Positions 35,315-47,154 of a stretch of DNA of 64,000 nt are shown here, piece by piece. The DNA lies in the NCBI GenBank assembly GCA_964030785.1, contig OZ034970.1, positions 3,135,911-3,199,910 of the forward strand. Reading direction: 5' to 3'. The notes under the pieces were generated by a model. The model searched no databases. It saw nothing but the letters and a program-made list of their open reading frames with translations, and was not told the DNA's origin. This DNA comes from Siderastrea siderea. Taxonomy: Eukaryota > Cnidaria > Anthozoa > Scleractinia > Rhizangiidae. Position numbers and translations under genes: made by a program. The stretch's first letter is position 1, and each line of letters starts with the position of its first letter.

Positions 35315-38300
35315 ATGACTGCTGAGGTAGACCAATCGTGCCTGCTCCAAACTGTTGACGAACACCCTGAACCAATCACTGCTGAGATAAAAGGCAACAT
35401 CCCCTCTTGGCTGACCGGGACCCTAATAAGGAATGGGCCTGGAAGATTTGAATGTGGTGACACCTCCTTCAATCACTGGTTCGATGGCCAAAGCCTTTTG
35501 CACCGCTTCCACATACAAGACGGTCAAGTGACCTACAGTAACAAGTTTTTGCGAAGCCAGAGTTATGCCGATTCCTTAAAGCACGGAAAGTCATCTCATC
35601 TGGAATTTGGTTCATTCATTCCTCCGGACCCGTGTCAGAACATCTTTGCTCGGTTTTTCTCACGCTTTTGGCGAAAAGAAGTTCCCCTCGATAACACACT
35701 TGTAAATGTGTTTCCAATGAAAGATAAGATGTACACAGCGTCCGAAACCAACTTCATATTTGAGATAGACCCTAAGACGTTGGAAACTTTAAAGAGGGTG
35801 GACTTGAAAAAAGAATTTCCAGGTAACCTTGGTAAACCGGAAAACATATGCTCAATATCCCCCTGGTGGTGGGGGCGTTGGAGGCAGTGTGTAAAAGTCT
35901 CCCTCTGCCCGAAAAAGATGCCAAAATTTTATTTTGTGGGCAATCCGCGTGCCTTCAGTTTGCTTATTACTCCTATACTGTAAGAGGTACATTACTTTTT
36001 TATGTTGTGGTTACCACTACGTGATTTTGTGGTGGAGTTGGGTAGATTTCTGTGGTTATTTCCGTGAGTTCTCATGTAGATTCGTTTATGTTGGATCGGA
36101 GAGATCTTTGGTATTCCCAAGAAATGAACGTCGCTGTGTCATCGGGTTATGTCGCATATATTTTGTCTCTACTCTTATTTTTAAGTTCTGATGTATCAAG
36201 CTAGTAAGATCTCCGTGGGTTCCTGTCGGTTGTAGTAAAAACTCGCAATGGTCGTGTTGTTTGTCAACCTGCTCAGTAATATTTGACATGTTGCAGCAAA
36301 ATTTAAGAGAAAATGCGTCTAATAGATTACAAGATAAGTTGTGCATTGCGATGCGCTGTTAGAATAGGTTAGTTTTGCTGGTGTGTTTTGTAAGCGAGCT
36401 GTTTCGTAATTGAGTTGATCCGTTGACAGTTTGCGTCCTGTGCAAAGTTACTTCTTATTGTCAGGGGAATTTGTTTATTATAGTGTTCACAGTGTGCTAC
36501 AATGTGAAACAAGGACACCTCAAGTATTGTCAGCCTCAGATAATAATACTTTTGGGTCACAAAATAAAAAACTCGGCCAATAGTTCTTTATTTTTTCCTA
36601 CCAGGTGACGTCACAATCAATGGCGCAACAGCTCACCCTCACCTGACCCCAGACGGTTCAGTGATCAACATCTCCGTGACGTATGGCCGTAACCCCACTT
36701 ACAATCTCATCCAAATACCACCCTCCTCGGGGAAGGCGGGTGAGGCTCCTCTGGAGGGGGGCAAAGTGCTTTGCTCTTTCAAACCTACAAGTGGTGTTGG
36801 GTATTTCCACAGTTTCGGCCTCACCGAAAATTATTTCATCGTTACTGAAATCCCTCTTATACTGGATGTTTGGCGCTTTCTGAGACACAGGTTCCGCGGT
36901 ACATGTTTTGAACAGTGGCTTTACTGGGATTTGAATCAACGCACCAGATTCCACATCGTTGACAGAAAAAATGGTATCCGCGTTGGCGTCTTTACAGCGG
37001 AACCTTTCTTTGTGTTCCACCACATCAACGCCTTTGAAAAAGACGACAAGATTTATGTCGACGCCTGTTGTTACCATGACAGCTCAGTTGTGAAACAGTG
37101 GTACTTATACAACTTGCGTGCCCCTGGGAGACCAGGCCAGAAGAAGTTAGATCCTCCGGATGTGCGTCGTTATGAGCTTCCTCTGGAAGAACTGGGGGAC
37201 GGGGACGTCGAGAAACCTCTCAACAAGGGAGGGGATGGACTGGATTACACTTCGCTGTACATGGGAATGGAATTACCGAGAATCAACTACGAAGAGCACA
37301 ATGGCAAACCATACAGGTGTGTGATTTTTATTATTATTTTTTTGCCAATCCTGTTGTTCAGATAACTTAATCATTTATTGTTGCCCATCTAGGCCGTTCT
37401 TGCATACTAACCTTTTGAAATTGCGTTTTCTGTGGTTGAAGAATGGAGAGGAGGAGAGGTGGAAATGTTATCCTCGTTCTTGTCTTTAATTAATAGTTTA
37501 TAGTCAAAGCTAGCCAGGCGTTCCCGTTGTTAATGGACTACTGAAGAATCATTATTGGAAAATTGATTCCGTTCGTTGATTGAATGATCCTTTCGTGAAA
37601 TGGCAATGAATATTCCAATATTCAAATTGAGCCTCGATTCAATAATCGAATGTTGATTGGATTAATGAACAATAGCTATACCATATATGGAAGGCAAGGT
37701 GAAGCACGGGAAGACCGAACATGGCGGACATAAATAAAGAACAGATAGGTTAGTTTAGTATTCTGAATTTTGCATAAACACGCCATTAGTGTAGAACGTT
37801 GTCTCTTTTTCTACCGGCGTTGGTAGATATGATGTCTCCCGGTAGATATTTGCCGTTTCGGTTAAACAATACTTGTGAATATTTAAAAAAGCTTACTACA
37901 GTAGAACCCTGGTAACTCGAACTCGGATAACTCGAACTCCCCCGCTAACTCGAACTAAGTCCCATTTCCCTTCGATTTGACCCCACTTTTCAGTCATTTT
38001 TACTCGGTTAACTCGAACTCGGATAACTCGAATTCCCCGCTAACTCGAACTAAATTTCGTTTCCCTTGATCAAAATTTACCCCGACAACTCGAATTCTGG
38101 TTGTTGCAACTCACCACGGATGCCCATTGAAATATCCCATTAGCTCTTCTTGTCGTGTAATCGGATTTAAACACTAAAGCTAACACTATAGCTAACACTA
38201 CAGCAATTTGATTTTAATTAGTGCAACGAACAGATCACGTATTTGATAGCCATTTCCCGATCTTACGATCTTGAGTGTAACTTCACAGTACTGTATTATC

Positions 38301-40721
38301 ATAAGAATGCATAATTGTGTTACAGTTTCTGACGAGATAAGTTTAATTTGCTCTGTACTGTATACTGAAGTGCTGAAAAATCAGTTAACTATAAATTATT
38401 AACATGGCAGATTGAATATTCAATCGACCCCGATAACTCGAACGCCCGCTAACTCGAACTGTTTTTTGTTTCCCTTCAGAGTTCGAGTTACCGGGGTTCT
38501 ACTGTAGTTTGATCGATCGATTGATCTTTGTTATCCGCTGTCGAAAGGCTTGCAACCTTTGTGTTATTTTACAAGCTCTTGCACTTTATATTAAAGATAA
38601 ACTTGAACTTTGGCATTTCAGCAGAAATATATGGCAAGGCTTTTGTTCACTAATCAAATCAACATCGATGATTGAATGGAAGCGCACTTTGAATGTGGAA
38701 TTATTAATTTCACGAATGGATTATTCAACCAACGAACGGAACTAATTTTCCATAATGATTCATTAGTCCGTGAACGACGGGAACGCTTAGCTGGCTTTGA
38801 CTATAAGTCCTGACCTCCTGATACAAAGTCTCCTTACTGGTCTCCAAACATTTCATTAAGGGAGAACTTGTTTAATAATCAAGACAACTCATCTGTGATC
38901 ATTTTCTCAATTCTCATAACCTGCGTGTCTTATAATGCACTGATATGATAAGGAGAAACTCAATGCTGATCACTGCAGGATGCAAGTCGATCGCATAGCT
39001 ACTCCCAGCATTTTGTCAGCTTTCCCCCAACAGTATGTCGGCATAGTACGTGGTGTAGGCCTTCACAAAACGTCCTGACAATTCTTCAACTCTGTGGTGT
39101 ACGACTTCACTTCTGTTACCCTGTTACTTCTGTTACCTTGTTGCTTCTTTTACCCTGTTAAACCACATACTACCCGTATGTCGGTGCCCATTTATACTCC
39201 TGAGTAGAGAGAGACAATGAAGAGAACTGAAACAGTCAGAAAAACCAGGGCTCGAACCTCCGATCCTTTGTAAGTCACATGTGCTAACCAATACTGGTAC
39301 AATACTGACAATATGCTAACCTACATCGCTCCTACACTGGCACAATCTTGAATAAGGTGATCCGTTTCTGACATCACTGTTTACATGCTGGAAAGTTAAG
39401 TTGAAACTCACCCGATAAACTAACAGGTATCAGAACTAAGAGCTTAGAAAATTTAGTTAACGTGCGAAGTTTGAGATAGACTTGCACCAAGTCGCCCTCT
39501 CTTAGGATCGCGAAGCGAGAAGTGCGAGCGACGAAGAAGGACTTTGTGAAAGTCTAAGTTTGAGGTAAAAAGGGTAACAACTAGCTTCAAACGAGGCGTT
39601 CGAAGGTCACAACACTTACATACGTCTGTAAGGCTTGGTGGCAATTTTACCAGAGATCCATACAAAAGTCTGTAAATTAATCATTAGAAAAAGAATATCT
39701 CTTTCAATTTTCAACATTTCCCTTCTGTTTGCTATTGTTCCTAAATGTGATAGTCTCTTTTTTTGTTAAGCTTAATTAATTTTCGATAATTTATGGTAAT
39801 GTGGAGATCAAAGACTGTCGAGGTAGACAAAAATCGACCTAACAGCATAGTAGGGTTTTTATCTGGGACCCCCAAAAGCTGGTAGTTTCCTTGGGACAAA
39901 AATTTTTTCCTTATTTGTAAAAGAAATGGTAGAGGAGTTTAAACACCCTTACACGCTTTCTAACGAAGCTGCGCCCTCAGATGTCAGAATTAGGGACCGC
40001 TGGCCTAATTCTTTTTGCTAGTATCTTCTGGTATCTTAAATCTACTTCACATCTGCAAACCTTTTTATGCAGGTCAAATCAGCACTGTAGAAATTTACGT
40101 AAGCCTGTCTCAGAATGTGTGCAAAGGTTTTAGAAAAGGAAAAAAGGGAAACCACAGAGTGAAAAATAAAGCCTGAAGTCGTTTCAGACAAAAAAAAAGG
40201 CAAAACCATGTGTCAGTTGTATTATCATAAGACATTTCGCCAATTTGAGAACACCAGAGAACAATCGCGGGTACTTGCTTTCGGCTCGGGCTTTCTACAG
40301 TTCTCTATGATGTGTTCAAATGTATGTCTGTTATGCTTTATGATAATAGAAAACATGGTTTTACCTTCTTTCTTAGTAAAGTAAAACACTTATAAATCTC
40401 TCTGTTTTTACGCACGTTGTCAGGTTTGTGTATGCCATGGCAGGGGACGAGCGTGCTCTATTTTTAAAATTAGTCAAGCTGAATGTGGAAACTAAGGAGT
40501 TTGTCACGTGGGAGGAGTCCGGCGGCTTTACTTCAGAACCTGTGTTTGTAAAAGCACCCGATGGCAAAGCAGAGGATGACGGGGTCGTGCTGTCATGTGT
40601 AATCAATCCCACTGACCAGACCACCTCTCTGTTGGTACTGGACGCGAAAGAGTTCAAGGAGTTGGGGCGAGCAGTGGTTGGAAGAGTTGTCCCAGTGGAC
40701 TTCCATGGCTTATTTCAGTAG
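35315..40721 (+). CDS. carotenoid cleavage oxygenase, BCO/RPE65 family, copy B (intact, 3 coding exons)
   Basis: Exons are 35315-35822, 36605-37316 and 40424-40721, with exactly the same lengths and phases as copy A (508, 712, 298 nt), giving 505 residues. The ATG at 35315 is used because the preceding in-frame TTG would extend into the predicted 5' UTR. The four iron-ligand histidines (AHPH, YFHSF, FHHIN, FHGLF), PDPC near residue 104 and the EDDGVVLS stretch are all intact. Differences from copy A cluster in exon 1 (for example residues 118-165) rather than at the metal site, so substrate preference could differ. Intron 1 is 782 bp and intron 2 3107 bp. An AATAAA lies 7 bases after the stop. 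This is probably the copy least altered by insertions. Confidence 0.92.
37498..38805. mobile_element. foldback element in intron 2 of copy B, itself hosting a second MITE
   Basis: Outer ends are TTATAGTCAAAGC and its complement. Homology continues inward: GCGTTCCCGTTGTT against the inverse of GACGGGAACGC, GGAAAATTGATTCCGTTCGTTG against the inverse of CAACGAACGGAACTAATTTTCC. Copy A lacks it at the corresponding place (about 18605-18620), so it inserted into B after duplication. No coding capacity. Confidence 0.75.
37899..38504. mobile_element. pogo/Tigger-like MITE with TA target duplication
   Basis: 606 bp, starting CAGTAGAACCCTGGTAACTC and ending with the near-complement of that sequence. 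It is flanked by TA on each side (37897-37898 and 38505-38506). Sub-terminal copies of AACTCGAACT recur several times on both sides. The end sequence and TA target suit the pogo branch of Tc1/mariner. The interior is non-coding, and the element is nested in the foldback at 37498-38805. Confidence 0.8.
39080..39300. repeat. CTGTTACCCTGTTA repeat and tRNA-like motif in intron 2
   Basis: In copy B, 39110-39170 repeats TTCTGTTACCCTGTTACTTC in altered units; copy A has the same at 18930-18990. Just downstream, the - strand at 39240-39292 reads TGGTTAGCACATG... then GGTTCGAGCCC, resembling tRNA A- and B-boxes. Copy A has the degraded equivalent at 19090-19140, so this repeat was already present before the duplication. 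Confidence 0.5.
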
Positions 40722-40727
40722 GAAGCG

Positions 40728-40733
40728 AATAAA
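40728..40733 (+). terminator. polyadenylation signal of copy B
   Basis: AATAAA begins 7 bases after the stop codon of copy B, and the same hexamer follows the stop of copy C. In copy A the corresponding bases read GAGCAAG, so A must use another signal. Confidence 0.55.
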
Positions 40734-41360
40734 GCTTCTCAGGTCATTTTTAGAGGGCCTAAAATTGGGGTGGGGTCTACGTAACAGCTAAAAAACTAAT
40801 ATCAATATTGTACGCCCCGAAACAGCTAACAGTAGCAATTTCGCTGTAACGGTAAAAACGATTTAACCCCCCCCCCCCCAAAAAAAAAAATCAAAGTAAC
40901 GACATGTTAATGGCGAAATTTATTTAATCAATAACTTCATTTCTCAGTTTTTTTCTTTTTCGTGTTTTAATTGGTATTTTATAGGATGCAACAGAGTTTA
41001 GCATTTGTAATTCGTCCAGTTTGTTGTTTTCTGTTGCAAATTTGGTTTGTTGTTATTTTAATCTCGCTGGGATTACATCGTTTAACGAAGAAAGGATAAA
41101 CGAAATGAATTTTGGTAGTTGTAGTAAAATGATCCCATCGTCGACCTAAATGCTTAGTTTCCATTTCACGGGTTAAGTAAAATCATGTTATTGCAGCGGT
41201 TTCTCAAGAAATTATGTATGCCGTACTTTATTCAAAAGTGCAGTCATTGGTACTCGCAAATATAGAGTGCATGTATAGGAAATTCACGCCATTGGTATTC
41301 CTGTGCTTGTCTTTAGCAGGTCACAAGTACAGATCACTGTGCTACCGATATATAAACAAT

Positions 41361-42139
41361 TTATAATAGAGTTTCGATATAACGCGCGCTCTGATTGGTT
41401 GAAACAGCGTGCTTTATCAGAGTACAGGTGCACGGAGTAGCCCGTGACGCCATTCTGCGCGCGCTTGCAACCTATGAAAAAAACTTGATTTCTTGCAATT
41501 AAAAGCCAGTTTCTTTACAAATGTGAGCAAAGCTATATTACAAAACAAATAAAAAAGCCAAAACCGTGTTTTGTTCTGTGATAAAGCACTCAAGGAAGTG
41601 ACGAGAGCACTCAAGAAGTAGGGAGAAGCACTCGCCTGCGGCTCGTGTTCACCCTACTTAACAAATAAAAAAGCCAAAACCGTGCTTTGTTCTGTGATAA
41701 AGCACGCAAGGAAGTGACGAGAGCACGAAAGAAGTGTAGGGTGAACACGAGCCGCAGGCGAGTGCTTCTCCCTACTTCTTGAGTGCTCTTGTCACTTCCT
41801 TGAGTGCTTTATCACAGAACAAAGCACCGTTTTGGCTTTTTTATTTGTTTTATGATATAGCTTTGCTCACATTTGTAAAGAAACTGGCTTTTAATTGCAA
41901 GAAATCAAGTTTTTTTTTCATAGCTTACAAGCGCGTGCAAGAAAGGTTTTCAGCTTACCAGCGCGCGCAGAATGGCGTCACCGGCTACTCCGTGCATCTG
42001 TACTCTGATAAAGCACGCTGTTTCAACCAATCAGCGCGCGCATTATATCGAAACTTATTATAAACTTCTTTCGTGCTCTCGTCACTTCCTTGCGTGCTTT
42101 ATCACAGAACAAAGCACGGTTTTGGCTTTTTTATTTGTT
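41361..42139. mobile_element. foldback repeat downstream of copy B
   Basis: 41361 (TTATAATAGAGTTTCGATATAA) is mirrored at 42063, and the arms run inward through GCTTTATCAGAGTACAGGTGCA and AAGGAAGTGACGAGAGCAC. Extra copies of the AAAGCACGCAAGGAAGTGA unit are added inverted at the centre and again at 42064-42139. Related to 9055-9460. Open frames across it are translations of the repeat. Confidence 0.7.
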
Positions 42140-42964
42140 AACTAAACAGTGTCCCCAAGTCAGGCTAAAACATCATCTAGTATGCCAAATGACACTGTCC
42201 AGTTTGTCTATATATCGGCAACACAGTGACCTGTGGAGTGTGACCTGCAAAAAAGACCCGGCCGCTGCAACAAGAACCATTTCTAATGTTATTTTAACAG
42301 CTTATAATTTAAATTTTATCATCCTTTTATACAATTGTATAAAAAACAAATGTTTTTAGCGCTTTTTAATGTAATTTAATGGGGAGTTACACGAATTGTT
42401 CAGGCCAAATTTGTCTAATTTAAGTATTTTGTTACGTTGTAAAAAAGAGGCGAATATAGAGATAAAGCACCACGTTTACGGCAAACACGAACGGCAAAAA
42501 TGCCACGTGATCATGAGTTTCCCGCCATTTTTCCGTTTGCCGTTTTCAACGTCACGAGGCCTGTTCGCGCGGTCGTTAACAACGTGAGTATTTCTTTGAA
42601 GTTTTTAATTCTTTCTGTTACAACTATCAGCCTGTGCTTAAGCCCAGTGATGTTTTATTTATTTTTCTACGCAAACTGACCGGTTTCCTGTCAGTGTTTG
42701 AACAGAAGAGAAGAAAAAAGTGCGAGAAAGCGAGGTGGTGTTTGGTTTTCAACTTCACAAAGGCTATCAACTGTTTTTTGGCACTAAAATTATTCAGTAC
42801 GTCAAATCATCCCAAGGTATACGTAACCACATTCAACCGATAACTAATATTTTAGTTAAAAGTTAGAAAGCTGCTTTTTGTGTATCCAAGCTTGTAATGA
42901 ATTTACACGAAGCGTAAGAAGAAATGTCCCATTTTAAGACGACAAACGGCAGGTTGACGTTTGT

Positions 42965-42997
<33 letters not shown>

Positions 42998-43387
42998 ATA
43001 GCTTGAAAGTTAACAACTTGGACATTAAATTCATATGCATGGTACGCAATGTAGTTAGCGTAGAGCGAGAATACAAGCTGCTTTGTCTATTAATAACTTA
43101 ATGTCCGCTTTCTTGGTTCACCAGTTTCTCTAGTTGACAAGTTTTCTGTTTATTTACGAAACCGAACGAAGATAACAACCACATGTACGGATATAATGCT
43201 TCCAAATGGCAATCTAATTCTGTACGAATCAGGCAAGTGCTCAAGATAAAAGATGTTTGTTAAGAATAGTTACAGTTACTCTTCAACGGCTCAGTTTCGC
43301 GTGCTTATAAGCAACAAATAACGAATAAATGGCACAATTTCATGGTCTCTTCTAGATCAGCTCAGACCGAGAATGATTAAAACACAT
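42140..43387. other. 3' flank of copy B
   Basis: Paralogous with 30590-31320. 42440-43000 has an insert flanked by GGCAAACG-like words: ACGGCAAACACGAACGGC near 42479 and GACAAACGGC/TTTGCCGTAAACG near 42942-42975. No gene is recognised. Confidence 0.45.
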
Positions 43388-44550
43388 CATCAAATATCTT
43401 GGGGTCCTCTTAGACCACACCCTAACCTGGAAGGCATGTATTGGCAATAAGATCTCGTCTAGCTTAGGTATGCGGCGTCGAGGGCGAAAGGTTCTTCCGA
43501 AAACCACTTGTCTAATGCTCTATAATAATATAGTTTTGCCGTTGTTTGACTATTGATCGTCTGTTTGGGACAGTTGTGGTGTTGGGAGCAAGGTTTATCT
43601 GGACAAGTTGAACAGACTTGCCGCCTGCATTATCGACGGTCGATCTCTTGGTGCTGACAAGTTAAAGTCAACGCTTAGCAGGTCCAGCCTACGAGCGCGT
43701 AGGGAATATCTAAAGTACGTTTTAGTCTACAAGTGTCTCCATGGCATGGCGCCATCGTACCTACTTCTCAGAGTTTAAACATGTCCGTGAAATTATCGCT
43801 ATAATACCAGAGGCCATGATCTGCTGTGCCTTTCACTTGCAAAAACTGCTAAGTATCAGGGGAGTTTCAGAATAAACGGTGCTCGCGCATATAATGCTTT
43901 GCCTCGAAACATCAGGCAAATAAAGGAGCTTAAGGACGGTGCCTCCTAATACAGATGTATTTTTGCAAAGGTTATGACTATGGGGAAAAAGTAGATCTTA
44001 GTAAGGCTTGTTGGAATCCAAAAAGAAAAATGTGGGTAACCACGCATTTTTCAGAGATAATTAAGCAACCATAATTCTAAAAAGGCGTTAAATTACAAAG
44101 AATGTACGGAGATTTCTCTCCAAATTTAAGCTCAATCATCTCTGAAAAATGCGCAGCTACCCCCAATTTTCTTTTTGGATGCTCATAGGCCTTGCTAAGA
44201 TCTGCTTTTTCTGCATAGTCATAAACCGCACAAAAATATTGTTGTATTTGTGGGCAATTGCAAATCCCTTAAGAAACCCGAATATCCCCTGATGCGCAGG
44301 ATGTATGCGCAGTAACAAAAGGAAGCACCGTCCTTAACGAATTTAAGATTAAGCTTAAACGCCATCTTAAGCAATAATACTATCGTTGATATTTATTTGT
44401 AGTTAATAACCTATACGTTTAATTTACGTTAATATTATGTCTAGTACATTAACGGTTGCTAGTAAATTTGTGTTATATCAGGACTCCATTTAAACTGGCT
44501 TTGCTAAACTCGATGCTCCTGTATAAATATTGATTTAAATAAAAACATAA
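43388..44550 (+). mobile_element. 5'-truncated LINE fragment (reverse transcriptase C-terminus) between copies B and C
   Basis: Translation from 43390 gives IKYLGVLLDHTLTW, RRRGRKVLPKTTCLMLYNNI, and FDY followed by an in-frame TGA where Cys is usual, then SVWD, the standard region after the catalytic core of CR1/Jockey-like LINEs. Later it reads ARAYNALPRNIRQIKELK and ends FKIKLKRHLKQ. The A-B spacer lacks it at the matching point (31305), which dates the insertion after duplication. It is dead, with several stops, and is interrupted by a MITE at 43930. Confidence 0.7.
43930..44337. mobile_element. TTAAGGACGGTG-ended MITE nested in the LINE
   Basis: Ends are TTAAGGACGGTGCCTCC and the near-complement GGAAGCACCGTCCTTAA. 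Inner arms mirror AGTAGATCTTAGTAAGGC with GCCTTGCTAAGATCTGC, and ATTTTTCAGAGATAATT with a matching inverse. The LINE reading frame (LKE..., then EFKIKLK) is split by it. A second copy is at 62788-63195. Confidence 0.8.
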
Positions 44551-44726
44551 AAACATTAGATGTAGCTTAATAATCATATATGTCATGAATGATACGAATC
44601 ATTAAAATATCATCAAATAATTTCGTTGTGTTGTCCGATATTCCTGGTAAGTCCACCGTTTTTCAAAGCAAAGTCTTCATGTTAAGACTTACCAGTGAAC
44701 CAAAAAACAGCTGTCTTATGCAGGGT

Positions 44727-44841
44727 CCCAGGTCTCTAACTGCCTGCGTAAACTCGAAGGCCCTGGGAAACGGGGCAAAGATTTAGAGGTCACGTCATAG
44801 ATGAAGTGTTGCGTGATCAGCCAAGCTCCTCAGTAGGCGCG
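44727..44841 (+). promoter_or_regulatory. probable untranslated first exon / promoter-proximal block of copy C
   Basis: Third copy of the block: CCCAGGTCTCTAAC, AAACTCGAAGGCCCTGGG, AGGTCACGTCAT, GTTGCGTGATCAG, then CTCCTCAGTAGGCGCG and a GTAAGT donor from 44842. It is preserved although the coding part of copy C is broken. The internal deletion of about 13 bases relative to copy B removes a stretch around CGGTCATGGGTGA. Confidence 0.45.
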
Positions 44842-45046
44842 GTAAGTATGCCTCATATAATGTTTTCGAGGTACACAACTTTCAATTATCCTTAATAGCG
44901 TGTTTGCTTTGTTTAATGTACTAGTTTACGCCGGCTACTGACGACTCACTGAGAGTATTGATAATCTGCTATGATCAGAAAAATTTTCTTCAAGATCTCT
45001 CAGGTGCCTTAATTTGACTAGACTACGAGCAGTCCCTATTTTTTCG

Positions 45047-45180
45047 CAAAGTCCGTATTTTTTCGCAGAGTCCGTATTTTTTCGCAGAGTCCGTCGAGCA
45101 TTCGCCTTAAAAAATAAATGACCGCGCGAAAAATGGGGACGAGGGGGGGCGTGACCGCGCGAAAAATGGGGACGAGGCGC
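45047..45180. repeat. short tandem repeats in unit C
   Basis: Three copies of a 22-bp unit (TATTTTTTCGCAGAGTCCG) at about 45047-45095, followed by two copies of GACCGCGCGAAAAATGGGG at 45121 and 45151. Absent from the same place in unit B (31885-31925), so gained in C. Confidence 0.7.
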
Positions 45181-45291
45181 GCCAGTGTACTATCTAATGT
45201 GAGATTCGTGTTGATGGCAAACTGTCATCTTAGGTTCGTTTCCTCTATGTTTCGTTAAAACGTATTGTATTTTGTTGACATCCAGATCCAG

Positions 45292-45667
45292 CCGGGGGGG
45301 ACTCCCATATCATGTAAGGGGATACTTCCAGGTATAAGCTATATAGATATGTGCCGCAGAATAGGGTATGTTTTGCCCCTTTTTGGAATTGTGATCCCGC
45401 TGCGATCCTTAGAGAGGGTACCTTTTTGTATTACCTAAAATTGCAGTGTGTAAACCATGGGTATGATGGCGTATTATTAGACTAGGTCTAGTCTAGTATT
45501 CTATTCAAGTTTTAGTGGTCTTTTTCCCCTTACATAGGGTGTCATTTTTTCGGGTTTGGGCCTTAAAAAAGGTATCAATTTTCGATTTTCTATCCTTAAA
45601 TATGGTCAGGGTTTAAGAAACTCTGCGACATACACCTATCCTAAATTGACAAGAGTAGCCCTCCGGG
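45292..45667. mobile_element. GC-ended MITE with 8-bp target duplication in unit C
   Basis: 376 bp, left end CCGGGGGGGACTCCC, right end GTAGCCCTCCGGG. Flanked by the octamer AGATCCAG at 45284-45291 and 45668-45675. Unit B has the uninterrupted place (about 32018-32028). The interior is low-complexity with GGGTAT and CCCTT words and no coding content. It shares end type and duplication length with 5118-5435. Confidence 0.8.
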
Positions 45668-46133
45668 AGATCCAGCTCGATGCCGGGGATATGTAAATAG
45701 ACCATGTTGTACATTTAGATAACGGACGAAAACTAAAATTTCCGCTCTGTCAGCAATAACTTCCAATTCTGATTTTTTACAGGATTAAAAGTGCTGTACT
45801 TGTTACGGATCTAAGTTGAGCAGATTCGAAACTTTGTTTGTGCAAAAGAGTGATCTGTAATGTTGTAATGTTGCCCTCGGGGCACGCTATCATGCAAATA
45901 ACAATGATAAACAGAATGATATATGTATCGAAGTGAGCAAGATATTTATTATCCATTTTAAATCCATTTACAGAGATTGCTGAGTCAAGATCAGGATTTC
46001 AGCTATGGAAAAATTTCTAGTAAAAGAACTAAGACAAATCTCGCGGTTGCGAAGTTTTTCATGCGTGCTTACCTTCGTTACGTAACCCTGCAAAATTGGT
46101 GGCCAATTGTGTTTCATTTCAGATAGCTGATTG

Positions 46134-46376
46134 CAGGGTCGTAACGAGGTATGTGGGATCAGGGATAAAAGGAATGGGATCCGGGATCAGAAGGGTGGGA
46201 TCTGGGATCATAGCCATTGGACCATGGGATCGGGATCAGCAGTTTTTTAGGGATCAGGCTGTACCATATTTGTGGGATCAGGGACGAAAATTGGTCACGC
46301 TTTTGGAATCAAGGATCAGAAATTTGCGTACAAAAATGGGATCAACGATGAAAAAATATACCTCGTTACCACCCTG
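46134..46376. mobile_element. CAGGGT-ended element filled with GGGATCAGG repeats, unit C
   Basis: 243 bp. Its ends CAGGGTCGTAACGAGGTAT and the inverse of CAGGGTGGTAACGAGGTAT differ by one base. It is flanked by TGATTG at 46128-46133 and 46377-46382. The interior consists of GGGATCAGG variants, in place of the GGGCTCCA variants of its relatives at 12283 and 16279. Unit B has the empty site (AGCTTATTGTGAAAC near 32498). Confidence 0.8.
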
Positions 46377-46479
46377 TGATTGTGAAACGGAAAACTTTTG
46401 GAGACAAATATTTACTAAAAACGTATTATCAGAAGAACTGAACAGTGAAAAGGGAGTAATTTATTACGGCTAGCTGCTT

Positions 46480-47150
46480 TGCGTTTAACAAACTAAGGGG
46501 GTGAATTCTGACATTCCTGTCAACAATGATCTTGTTTCTGAGATGCATAGAAATTGCCTGTTCAAGTTCAAATTCTGTCTTCAGTTCGATCAAACAGGCA
46601 CATGTCGACACATGATGGCGCCGTTGTGCGAACGGATTAAAAACTAGTTCGGTTCAACTCCCGCAGCTAATATGGTAAAATTGTACAGCTTCATTCCGCC
46701 TTCAACGATGATTACAACGATGTTTCAAGAAAAATCAAACACGTAACACATTTCAGAGCCAACAATTAGAAGATTTTTCCCCAAAACTTGTGCACTTCGT
46801 TCACATCGAAGCAGTTTCATTGATTCATTCGACTTTGGGAAGAGACGCTGCAACACTTCGCACAGTTTTGGCGCCTTTTTCGCTCAGTCATGTAACCGAT
46901 TCTTGTTCCCTTTATCTCTTTTCTCATTTTTTTCTTTCTTTCTTGATTTTATAACTACAATTACAGTGGTTGAGTTTTTAATAAAACGATTATTCTACTC
47001 GGGCTTGCTGGATCTCAAATGATTACAACCAACTCGGCGCTACGCACCTCGTTGGTTATCTATCATTCGCCATATCCAGCGCACCCGCGTAGAATAATTG
47101 TTAAATAGCCCTAACTTTTCCCTTATAAGGAAGTTGCATGCCATGTGCCA
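46480..47150. other. unit C upstream region, no gene recognised
   Basis: 46485-47095 has little counterpart in unit B and may be an insert. A short inverted word pair (TGATTACAACCAACTCGG and GAGGTGCGTAGCGCC-like text) is seen near 47020-47060. No convincing reading frame. Confidence 0.4.
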
Positions 47151-47154
47151 CAGA

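Noticed and set aside
36658..37077. 139-residue - strand open frame across exon 2 of copy B
   Set aside because: Antisense shadow of the coding exon; the same shadow appears in copies A (17861-18187) and C (49482-49808).
41417..42063. Two near-identical open frames in opposite orientation, considered as a duplicated small gene
   Set aside because: They are the two arms of a foldback repeat; the same text at 9109-9333 is also repeat.
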